This document shows positions 1-5,328 of a stretch of 5,328 nt of DNA, piece by piece. A program made the translations under genes and the position numbers. The number at the start of each line of letters is the position of its first letter. Positions within the stretch are counted from its first letter, which is position 1. This DNA comes from Ardenticatenales bacterium (lineage in GTDB: Bacteria; Chloroflexota; Anaerolineae; Ardenticatenales; Ardenticatenaceae): assembly GCA_013812995.1 (NCBI GenBank), contig JACCSL010000984.1, positions 1-5,328 of the forward strand. The letters run 5' to 3'. The notes under the pieces were generated by a model. That model did not search any database and had not been told where the DNA came from. It saw only the letters and a list, made by a program, of their open reading frames with translations.

Positions 1-486
1 CTGCTGCTCTACCCGCTGGAGGCGGAGCCGCACACGGTGCTCACGGTGCGGAGCGCGGCGCTGCGCACCCATGCCGGGCAAATCTCGCTGCCGGGCGGGC
101 GCATCGACCCCGGCGAGGATGCCATCCAGTGCGCGGTGCGCGAGGCGTGGGAGGAGCTTGGGATCATTCCCGAGGAACTCGATATTCTCGGCGTGCTCTC
201 GGAACTGTATATCCCGCCCAGCAACTACTGCCTGACCCCGGTCGTCGCCGCGACGCACCGCCGCCCCGACTTCCGCCCGCACACCGACGAGGTAGCGGAC
301 CTGCTTGAGGTGCCAGTGGCGCTCTTCACGGACCCGCAAAACTGGCTGATGGAGAATCGGATGATCGAGGGGGTGGCGCGGCGCATTCCCTACTTCGAGG
401 TTGGGGCGCACAAGGTCTGGGGGGCCACCGCTATGATTCTAGCCGAGGCGATGGCGATATGGCGGGAGATCCATGACGGAGTCTAG
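1..486 (+). CDS. Nudix hydrolase, CoA pyrophosphatase (NudL/PCD1-like), 5'-truncated
   Basis: This is the C-terminal 161 residues of a Nudix hydrolase; the frame is open to the left edge, so the start lies outside. The complete Nudix box GX5EX7REUXEEXGU is present: visible residues G33, E39, R47-E48, E51-E52, G54 and I55, so the metal-binding glutamates are intact. Just before it, residues 21-33 read LRTHAGQISLPGG. This matches the extra UPF0035 signature of the NudL/PCD1 branch (Leu-Arg-x-His-x-Gly-Gln, then Pro-Gly-Gly), whose members hydrolyse the diphosphate of coenzyme A and its derivatives in the cytoplasm. Family members are usually around 190-210 residues, so perhaps 30-50 residues are missing. 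The gene ends with TAG and overlaps the next gene by 14 bases, which suggests translational coupling. The Nudix fold is certain. The CoA substrate is inferred from the signature; another nucleoside-diphosphate substrate is possible. Confidence 0.9.
   Translation: MLLYPLEAEPHTVLTVRSAALRTHAGQISLPGGRIDPGEDAIQCAVREAWEELGIIPEELDILGVLSELYIPPSNYCLTPVVAATHRRPDFRPHTDEVADLLEVPVALFTDPQNWLMENRMIEGVARRIPYFEVGAHKVWGATAMILAEAMAIWREIHDGV
464..468 (+). promoter_or_regulatory. Shine-Dalgarno for the polymerase-like gene
   Basis: GGGAG lies inside the 3' end of the Nudix gene, 4 bases before the ATG at 473. It supports this start and therefore the 14-base gene overlap. Confidence 0.6.
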
Positions 487-2011
487 CTTTGACCGTGCGG
501 CGCTGAAACGCTCGCTCCAACGCTCGTTCGTGGTGGGGAACTGGCGCGTGGCCCTGTTTCTTGCGCTGGCGCTGCTGGGCGTGGCCCTGGTGGGCGGTGC
601 GCTGGTGAGCCTGGTGCATCCGGCAATGGCCGTGGCGCTGCCGCTGGCGCTGGGCGCGGCCCTGCTGATGCTGCGCACCCCGCAATGGGGACTCTACGCG
701 ACCGTTGCGGTGGCGGTACTGCTACCCTTCGCGGCGCTGCCCGTGAGCATCGGCTTCAAGCCCACCTTTCTGGATGTGGCCCTGGGAGCGACCTTCTTTG
801 TCTGGTTCATGTCGCTGCTGGCCGGGCGCGTGAGGCGGCTGCGCGTGGCGGGGATCAGTCCCCTGGTAATTACCTTCATGGTCATCGCCTTTGCGGCGTT
901 CATCGCGGGCCTGGATCATGGCACACTCGACAAGCAGACGCTGCGCCGCTTCGCCGAGCTTCTCTTGGCGCTGGCGCTGTTTTTCGTGGTCGTGGACCAT
1001 GTGCGCACGCCGCGCCAACTCGAAGGATTGGCCGCCGTCATCATACTGTGCGGCTTTTTGAGCGCCCTCATTGGGGTGCTGCTCTACTTCCTCCCTCACG
1101 ATTTCTCGAACGGGCTACTCAACCGTCTGACTCTCTTCGATTATCCCAGCGGCTTCGTGCTACGCTTCATCCTGGATGACCCGACGAACAACCAGCGGGC
1201 TATTTCCACGAGTGTGGACCCCAACGTGTTTGGCGGGATGATGATTTTGATGACCGCGTTCGCCGCCCCGCAGATTGCCGCGCCGCGCCCGCTCTTCCCG
1301 CGCTGGCTCGGCGTTGGCATGGTGGGCACGATGGTGCTGGCGCTGGCCCTCACCTTCTCGCGTGGCTCCATGCTGGGGCTGCTCGTGGCGCTGACGCCGC
1401 TCATGCTGCTGCGCTACCGTCGCCTGATTCCGTGGGTACTGCTGGGCGGGCTCGCGCTGCTGGCGCTGCCCCAGGCGCAGGACTACATCGCCCACTTCAT
1501 CGCCGGGCTGCGCGGGGAGGACCTTGCCACGCAGATGCGCTTTGGCGAGTACAAGGACGCACTGCGCCTCATCCAACGCTATCCCTACCTGGGCGTAGGG
1601 TTCTCCTCGCCACCGGACATCGATCTGTACCTGGGTGTCTCCAGCGTCTACCTGCTCATCGCCGAGCAGATGGGGCTCATTGGCCTTGCGGCCTATTTGC
1701 TGCTCAACCTGGCCTTCTTCGCCAGCGCGGGGCGCGCTATTCGCCGCCTGGGGCGCCAGCAGCCCTCGCGCGCTGAGCCGCTGCTCCTGGGGCTAGTCAG
1801 TGCCCTGCTCGGCACCGTCTTCGCGGGCATCTTCGACCACCACTTTTTCGACACGGCCTTTCCGCACTTCGCGACGCTCTATTGGCTCATGATGGGGCTC
1901 GCGCTCGCCGCTGCCCACATCGCCACCGAGACGCAGGCAGAGGAAAGCGAGACCGACGCTCCCTCCATCAACCCGCTGCCGCTGATCCTGGATGGAGCAG
2001 CAGTCCGATGA
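473..2011 (+). CDS. O-antigen ligase / Wzy polymerase family membrane protein
   Basis: This encodes a 512-residue integral membrane protein, probably with 10-12 transmembrane helices (hydrophobic stretches near 25-47, 51-67, 73-92, 100-117, 130-146, 160-175, 186-207, 253-268, 280-312, 320-333, 392-418, 437-453 and 468-483). The Wzy_C/O-antigen ligase pattern is recognisable. TFSRG lies at 294-298 opening a helix, a periplasmic-type loop carries RYPYLGVGF at 369-377, and YLLIAEQMGLIG follows at 393-404. SVDPNVFGG at 247-255 is also typical of the family. Such proteins polymerise lipid-linked polysaccharide repeats or ligate glycans to a membrane acceptor. The histidine-asparagine pair often seen just before the YLxxxxExG motif is absent here (Ser-Ser instead). 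The ATG at 473 is supported by GGGAG at 464-468. The C-terminal 30 residues are polar and acidic, probably a tail. The family is well supported; ligase versus polymerase and the substrate cannot be decided. Confidence 0.85.
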   Translation: MTESSFDRAALKRSLQRSFVVGNWRVALFLALALLGVALVGGALVSLVHPAMAVALPLALGAALLMLRTPQWGLYATVAVAVLLPFAALPVSIGFKPTFLDVALGATFFVWFMSLLAGRVRRLRVAGISPLVITFMVIAFAAFIAGLDHGTLDKQTLRRFAELLLALALFFVVVDHVRTPRQLEGLAAVIILCGFLSALIGVLLYFLPHDFSNGLLNRLTLFDYPSGFVLRFILDDPTNNQRAISTSVDPNVFGGMMILMTAFAAPQIAAPRPLFPRWLGVGMVGTMVLALALTFSRGSMLGLLVALTPLMLLRYRRLIPWVLLGGLALLALPQAQDYIAHFIAGLRGEDLATQMRFGEYKDALRLIQRYPYLGVGFSSPPDIDLYLGVSSVYLLIAEQMGLIGLAAYLLLNLAFFASAGRAIRRLGRQQPSRAEPLLLGLVSALLGTVFAGIFDHHFFDTAFPHFATLYWLMMGLALAAAHIATETQAEESETDAPSINPLPLILDGAAVR

Positions 2012-2049
2012 CAGGGCAATGGCGGATTGCTTTCCCCTTCTCGCCCTGT
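2011..2049. repeat. 7-bp inverted repeat overlapping the candidate promoter
   Basis: ACAGGGC at 2011-2017 and GCCCTGT at 2043-2049 are perfect reverse complements separated by 25 bases. The right arm directly abuts the candidate -10 box. The first base of the left arm is the last base of the upstream stop codon. It could be a regulator site or a loose hairpin, or it may be chance. Confidence 0.35.
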
Positions 2050-2055
2050 TAGAAT
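2027..2055 (+). promoter_or_regulatory. Candidate sigma70-type promoter for the STAS-kinase-sensor genes
   Basis: TTGCTT at 2027-2032 (three of six to TTGACA) is followed after exactly 17 bases by TAGAAT at 2050-2055 (five of six to TATAAT). Transcription would begin near 2062 and give a leader of about 40 bases with a strong ribosome-binding site. The position, in the only sizeable gap before a functionally distinct gene set, supports it. The weak -35 box and the chance frequency of such matches keep confidence low. Confidence 0.3.
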
Positions 2056-2086
2056 CCACACGAACTCTTGTCGCTTGAACCCTTAC

Positions 2087-2093
2087 GGGAGGG
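2087..2093 (+). promoter_or_regulatory. Strong Shine-Dalgarno that decides the STAS gene start
   Basis: GGGAGGG ends 7 bases before the ATG at 2101. This selects that ATG over the in-frame upstream TTG at 2068, which has no purine-rich leader and would add 11 residues not expected in a STAS domain. Confidence 0.75.
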
Positions 2094-2100
2094 ACCTTAT

Positions 2101-2445
2101 ATGAACCTGGAACATGAAGAACTCAAGCGCGTCGATATCTTCCGCGCGAGCGGGCGTATCGACAGCAGCAATGCCCAGCAGTTTGAAGACGCCCTGACGG
2201 AGAAAATCAAAAAGGATGGGCGCGGCAATCTGGTGGTGAACCTGAAAGATGTGGAGTATATGTCGAGTGCGGCTATCCGCGCACTCATCGCCGCGCTCAA
2301 AGAGACGCGCGGCAAGATGCTGGGCGCGGGGAATGTGGTACTGGTCGAGGTACCGCCCCACATCCGCGAGGTCTTTGATCTGGCGGCCATCACCTCGCTC
2401 TTCACCTTCTATGATACCGAGGCCCAGGCCGTCGGCTCCTTTTAG
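2101..2445 (+). CDS. STAS-domain anti-sigma factor antagonist (RsbV/SpoIIAA-like)
   Basis: This is a single-domain cytoplasmic protein of 114 residues, the usual length for RsbV/SpoIIAA-type antagonists. Residues 10-50 carry the first strands and helix, with the typical GRIDSSNAQQFEDAL at 18-32. The core strand NLVVNLKDVEYM at 43-54 leads into the switch loop SSAAIRAL at 55-62. By alignment with the SpoIIAA/RsbV loop (Asp-Ser-Ser/Thr-Gly-Leu), Ser56 is the predicted phospho-acceptor; the preceding Asp is Ser55 and the Gly is Ala58. A Ser in place of the Asp is common in the wider STAS family. When unphosphorylated, such a protein binds the partner HATPase kinase and releases its target; when phosphorylated, it lets go. 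The next gene, 23 bases downstream, encodes the matching kinase, so the pair probably acts together. The family call is firm; the real target is unknown. Confidence 0.92.
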   Translation: MNLEHEELKRVDIFRASGRIDSSNAQQFEDALTEKIKKDGRGNLVVNLKDVEYMSSAAIRALIAALKETRGKMLGAGNVVLVEVPPHIREVFDLAAITSLFTFYDTEAQAVGSF

Positions 2446-2459
2446 GCAGCTGACAGCGC

Positions 2460-2466
2460 GGAGGGG
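2460..2466 (+). promoter_or_regulatory. Shine-Dalgarno for the anti-sigma kinase gene
   Basis: GGAGGGG lies in the 23-base gap between the STAS and kinase genes. Its GGAG core is 5 bases before the ATG at 2469, supporting that start. Confidence 0.6.
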
Positions 2467-2468
2467 CA

Positions 2469-2876
2469 ATGGAACGTCTGGTGCTGGAACAGGGAACTAT
2501 GGTGGAGCTGCGCGCCATTGCCGCCTTCGTCGATCAATGCTGTGCCCCCTGGGTCGTTGATAGCCGTACGCTCTACCATCTCAAGCTGGCCGTGGACGAG
2601 GCGTGCAGCAATATCTTCGAGCACGCCTATGCCGGCCAGCCAGGGCGGCTGGAGATAGAAATCGAGAGGTCCGAGGCGTGGCTGACGCTGCGCCTCCGTG
2701 ATTGGGGCCAACCCTTCGATCCCGACGATCTGGAGGAACCAGACGCCTCGCTTCCGCTGGAGCAGCGCCGCGTGGGGGGATTGGGTGTTCACCTGATCCG
2801 GCAGGTGATGGACCGGGTGTTGTATCGCTTTGATACAACATTGGGAAATTGCCTCACCCTTCAAAAAAAGCTCTGA
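2469..2876 (+). CDS. Anti-sigma regulatory factor, HATPase serine kinase (RsbW/SpoIIAB-like)
   Basis: This 135-residue cytoplasmic protein is a stand-alone GHKL ATPase domain of the HATPase_c_2 type. The N box is LKLAVDEACSNIFEHAY at 38-54, with the catalytic/Mg region Glu44 and Asn48. The G1 box is DWGQPFDP at 78-85 (Asp78, Gly80, then Pro-Phe-Asp-Pro as in RsbW). The G2 box is GGLGVHLIRQVMD at 103-115. All nucleotide-binding elements are present, so it should be an active kinase. Known relatives phosphorylate a partner STAS protein on serine and bind a sigma factor or another regulator. The STAS gene lies 23 bases upstream and a large GAF sensor begins 16 bases downstream, consistent with one operon. 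The 3' end is unusually AT-rich and contains a perfect 9-bp inverted repeat and an A7 run. The kinase family is certain; its target is not visible. Confidence 0.93.
   Translation: MERLVLEQGTMVELRAIAAFVDQCCAPWVVDSRTLYHLKLAVDEACSNIFEHAYAGQPGRLEIEIERSEAWLTLRLRDWGQPFDPDDLEEPDASLPLEQRRVGGLGVHLIRQVMDRVLYRFDTTLGNCLTLQKKL
2818..2840. repeat. Perfect 9-bp inverted repeat inside the kinase gene
   Basis: TGTTGTATC at 2818-2826 and GATACAACA at 2832-2840 are exact reverse complements around a 5-base loop (GCTTT). Two further G-T pairs could extend the outer stem. It lies in codons for Val117 to Thr124 of the kinase gene, about 50 bases before the sensor start. It uses AT-rich codons (TTG, TAT, ACA, ACA) unlike the surrounding GC-ending ones. 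It is not followed by a T run, so it does not look like a terminator. It could be an operator, an mRNA-stability hairpin or chance. Confidence 0.6.
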
Positions 2877-2890
2877 ATTCTTCCTGAATT
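2873..2890 (+). repeat. Short direct repeat at the kinase-sensor junction
   Basis: CTGAATT occurs at 2873-2879 and again at 2884-2890, an 11-base period or about one DNA turn. The same stretch can form a weak AATTC/GAATT stem (2876-2880 with 2886-2890). It covers the kinase stop codon and the region where the sensor's ribosome-binding site would be expected. Confidence 0.4.
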
Positions 2891-2892
2891 TT

Positions 2893-5328
2893 ATGTACAC
2901 ATGGCGTGCCCTGCTCTACCGCCTGCTGGTCATAGCGGCTGGCTGGGGCTGGCTTCTCTGGACCTTCCTTCATCCTCACGACTCTCTTTCCTGGGAGACC
3001 GTGGGGATTTTTGTAGTTCTCTCCTGGCTGGTGAAGCGCGCCGGGTTCCGTATTATAGCCGAGGTGACCCATAGCCTGGTCAATGTGGTCGATGTGGGAG
3101 CCCTGCTGCTGCTTGGCCCGCTGGGCGGGGCCATCGTGGGTAGCCTCAGCAGCATGTTGCACCTTCAGTTTTCGCTGCTGCGGCGCGGCAGCTGGCGGGG
3201 CCACGAGTTCTTCGACCTGCCGCTCTTCGATGGGGCAGTCAAGATGATTCTGGCTCTGGCGGGGGGAACCTTCTATCTGCAAGCCGGGGGCATCCTGGCC
3301 CCTACGATGCTCTCTGTTGACATGCTCCTGCCCCTGACCATCCTGTACCTCTCCTGGTTCTCCCTGGACCATCTCCTGTGGAGCTGGCTCTTCCTGATTA
3401 GCGGCGGCGTGGAGAAGGCCAGGGAATTCATCGTGCGTATCTCGACGGTCTCGTTGGTGATCGAGCTCGCCCCCCTTCCCTTTTCCATCGCCTTCGCGGT
3501 GGCCTGGATGCTCTTCGATCCCCTGCTTCGCCTGCTGCTCCTGACCGCCACAGTCATCGTGGCACTGGTGGTGCGCGGCTTCGCCCTGGCCCTGCGCCGG
3601 GCGGAGGAGCGCGTCTCGACGGTGTCGCTGCTGAACAAATTTGGGCAGGCACTGGTACTCGCGCAACTGGACGAGCGGAAGCTGGCCGACCTGCTCTATG
3701 AGTACGCCGCCGCGCTGCTGCCCAATGCCCGCTTCGAGCTATTGCTGATGGAAGAAGGGGCAGACATGCCCTGCTGCGCCATCATGCCCAAAGCGGAGAT
3801 GGTGAGCCGAGTCGAGACCCTCGTCCCGATGCTCCTGCCCCTGTTGCAGGAGCGTCCGCACGGTCGCCTGCTCTCCACTCTGGCGGAGGAGACACTCGTC
3901 CGGGAGATGCAGCGCGCCCAACACGAGCGACCCGTGCGAGGCGGTGCCTTGATCATGCCCCTGATGGCCAATGATGAGTTGCTCGGCATCTTCGTGGCCG
4001 AGAGCCTCATCCCCAACGCGCTGACGCTGGATGACGGCCGCTCCCTCTCGGTGCTTGCCACGCAGGCCGCCGTGGTGCTCCAGAACGCGCGCCAGTTCAA
4101 CCGGGAGCAGCGCCATGTCCGCCAGCTTCAGGCCCTCGCGGAGGTCGGGCGGATGGTGGCCTCTGTCATCAAGCTGGACGACCTGCTCTGGCAGGTAGTG
4201 GACCTGCTACAGGACACCTTCGGCTACTATCATGTACAGATTTACCTCGTCGAGCCGGGAAGCGACGAGGTAAGCTACCGCTCAGGGAGTGGCGTGGCGG
4301 GGCGAGAACTTGCCCAGCGGAAGATGAGCCTACGGGTTGGTGAGGGAATTATCGGGTGGGTCGCTGAGCGTGGGGCACTGCTCCTCGTACGAGATGTGAG
4401 TCAGGATCCGCGCTACTTGCCCAATCGCTTCCGCCTGCTCTCGGACACCCGGAGCGAGGTGGCCCTTCCGCTTAAAATCGAGGAGCGAGTTCTGGGGGTG
4501 CTCGATGTGCAGAGCGACCAGGTCAATGGCCTGGACACCGAAGACCTGCTTACCTTGTCTACCCTGGCAGATCAGATTGCCATCGCTATCGAGGATGCGC
4601 GGCTGTATGTTGCCCAGCGTGAGGCCGCGTGGGTCACCACAGGACTTCTCCAGATTGCGGAGGTGCTGAATCCGCTCTTTGAACTCCCCGCCGTGCTGGA
4701 CACCATCACCCGCATCGTGCCGCCATTGGTTGGCATGGATGCGGCGGCCATCTACCTCTGGCGCAGCGAGGATCAACTCTTCGAGGGCACAGCCTCTTAT
4801 GGATTGGCCCTGGAGGCCGCCACGGCCCTGCGCAATCACCGCTTTGGCCCAGACTCCTTCGAGCTTCTCCAGGGTATCCGCGACCAGCAGTTGGTTCTCA
4901 TTGACCGTGTGGAGCACTCCTCCCGGCTGCCCATTCTGCTCCGCGACTCCGTGACGCAGATGGGGCTCATCGCCGCGCCCCTCCAGGCGCAGGGAAGCCT
5001 CGTGGGCGTCATGCTGCTCACCGTGCGCCAGGGTTTGCCGCCGCTGAGCAACCGCCGCAAGACGCTGATCGCTGGCGTCGCGCAGCAGGCAGCGGTCGCC
5101 ATCCAGGCGGCAACGCTCTATGCCGCGCAGCAGGAAGAGGCCGCTATCACAAGCGACCTGCTGCAAGTCGCCGAGATGGTCGCCAGCCGCTCAGAGCTCC
5201 AGGAAATCCTGGAACTGGTCACGCGGCTGACCGTCACGCTGGCGAGCGTCGAGCATTGTGTGGTCTATCTCTGGCACGAGGGCAAGCAGCTCTTGCTCCC
5301 TGCCGAAGCGCATGGCTTTCCACCACAG
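2893..5328 (+). CDS. Membrane-anchored multi-GAF sensor protein, probably a partner-switch phosphatase; 3'-truncated
   Basis: The frame is open for 812 codons to the right edge, so the C-terminus is missing. Residues 1-236 are hydrophobic, with about 7-8 membrane helices (near 7-26, 34-47, 59-74, 76-96, 115-135, 144-169, 187-207 and 210-234), resembling an integral membrane sensor domain of the MASE kind. GAF domains follow at about 245-400, 412-570 and 580-740, and a fourth starts near 752 and is cut. GAF2 is the most typical, with VGEGIIGWVAERG at 482-494, then VRDVSQDPRYLP and the strand RVLGVLDVQS at 533-542. The GAFs are joined by similar helical linkers, suggesting rigid signal relay. 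The ATG at 2893 is the first ATG after the in-frame stop at 2806-2808. It has no Shine-Dalgarno, and a TTG at 2830 is the only obvious alternative. Directly following a STAS-kinase pair, a C-terminal PP2C/SpoIIE phosphatase is the best guess; a histidine kinase or a cyclase output is also possible. Confidence 0.85.
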   Translation, partial: MYTWRALLYRLLVIAAGWGWLLWTFLHPHDSLSWETVGIFVVLSWLVKRAGFRIIAEVTHSLVNVVDVGALLLLGPLGGAIVGSLSSMLHLQFSLLRRGSWRGHEFFDLPLFDGAVKMILALAGGTFYLQAGGILAPTMLSVDMLLPLTILYLSWFSLDHLLWSWLFLISGGVEKAREFIVRISTVSLVIELAPLPFSIAFAVAWMLFDPLLRLLLLTATVIVALVVRGFALALRRAEERVSTVSLLNKFGQALVLAQLDERKLADLLYEYAAALLPNARFELLLMEEGADMPCCAIMPKAEMVSRVETLVPMLLPLLQERPHGRLLSTLAEETLVREMQRAQHERPVRGGALIMPLMANDELLGIFVAESLIPNALTLDDGRSLSVLATQAAVVLQNARQFNREQRHVRQLQALAEVGRMVASVIKLDDLLWQVVDLLQDTFGYYHVQIYLVEPGSDEVSYRSGSGVAGRELAQRKMSLRVGEGIIGWVAERGALLLVRDVSQDPRYLPNRFRLLSDTRSEVALPLKIEERVLGVLDVQSDQVNGLDTEDLLTLSTLADQIAIAIEDARLYVAQREAAWVTTGLLQIAEVLNPLFELPAVLDTITRIVPPLVGMDAAAIYLWRSEDQLFEGTASYGLALEAATALRNHRFGPDSFELLQGIRDQQLVLIDRVEHSSRLPILLRDSVTQMGLIAAPLQAQGSLVGVMLLTVRQGLPPLSNRRKTLIAGVAQQAAVAIQAATLYAAQQEEAAITSDLLQVAEMVASRSELQEILELVTRLTVTLASVEHCVVYLWHEGKQLLLPAEAHGFPPQ

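Larger units (their letters stand above)
2012..2100 (+). other. Intergenic region ahead of the partner-switching genes
   Basis: This 89-base gap separates the polymerase-like gene from the STAS gene and is the longest non-coding stretch in the window. It holds the candidate promoter, a 7-bp inverted repeat and the strong ribosome-binding site listed separately. It contains no clear rho-independent terminator: a short GCAAT/ATTGC stem at 2016-2030 is followed by mixed pyrimidines rather than a run of T. Confidence 0.7.

Noticed and set aside
685..1179. Plus-strand open frame within the polymerase-like gene
   Set aside because: Its composition (Arg, Gly, Ala, His) is that of an out-of-frame GC-rich reading, and it lies entirely inside a better supported membrane protein gene.
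2013..2040. Rho-independent terminator after the polymerase-like gene
   Set aside because: The GCAAT/ATTGC stem is only 5 bp plus wobble pairs and is followed by TTTCCCCTTC rather than a T run.
2068..2100. Upstream TTG start for the STAS protein
   Set aside because: It has no Shine-Dalgarno, and the ATG at 2101 has GGGAGGG at ideal spacing and gives the normal family length.
2864..2887. Programmed -1 frameshift at the A AAA AAG heptamer near the kinase end
   Set aside because: The heptamer is in the correct register, but a -1 shift adds only five codons (Ala-Leu-Asn-Ser-Ser) before a TGA at 2885. It does not reach the sensor frame and gives no meaningful product.
2854..3666. Long open frame on the minus strand opposite the sensor's membrane region
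   Set aside because: Its translation is rich in Gln, His, Arg and Gly with no domain pattern, and the opposite strand encodes clear membrane helices and the start of GAF1. It is a shadow of GC-biased codons.
4330..5166. Long open frame on the minus strand opposite GAF2-GAF3
   Set aside because: The plus strand encodes convincing GAF domains here. The minus-strand product has no recognisable motif or Shine-Dalgarno context.

Overview
The window is GC-rich and densely coded. All five recognisable genes lie on the + strand with little space between them. The gene set (a Nudix hydrolase, an O-antigen ligase-like membrane protein, then a STAS protein, a GHKL anti-sigma kinase and a large multi-GAF membrane sensor) and the style of the GAF and linker sequences resemble the Chloroflexota, perhaps a Chloroflexia lineage. 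This assignment is inferred from protein style only; no rRNA or other marker gene is present.

Layout. Positions 1-486 hold the C-terminal part of a NudL/CoA-pyrophosphatase-type Nudix hydrolase, cut by the left edge. It overlaps by 14 bases a 512-residue polytopic membrane protein of the O-antigen ligase/Wzy polymerase superfamily (473-2011). An 89-base gap follows. It holds a possible sigma70-type promoter, a short inverted repeat and a strong Shine-Dalgarno sequence. Next come a STAS-domain anti-sigma factor antagonist (2101-2445), a RsbW/SpoIIAB-like HATPase (2469-2876) and the start of a very large protein (2893 to the right edge). That protein has 7-8 membrane segments followed by at least four tandem GAF domains, and its frame is still open when the window ends.

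How the genes work together. The last three genes have the architecture of a partner-switching module. The HATPase would phosphorylate the STAS protein on a serine and otherwise sequester a sigma factor or other target. The membrane-anchored GAF protein would be the signal input and, if its unseen C-terminus is a PP2C/SpoIIE phosphatase as is common in such clusters, would dephosphorylate the STAS protein. No sigma factor is visible. The first two genes are probably a separate transcription unit; the polymerase suggests nearby surface-polysaccharide functions, but no other glycan gene is in view.

The points most worth a second look are the sensor's N-terminal membrane region, its roughly 170-residue GAF-plus-linker repeat, a perfect 9-bp inverted repeat inside the end of the kinase gene, and the AT-rich, Shine-Dalgarno-less junction between kinase and sensor, where an A7 run lies in front of an open downstream frame. 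No RNA gene, CRISPR array, insertion sequence or convincing terminator was found.
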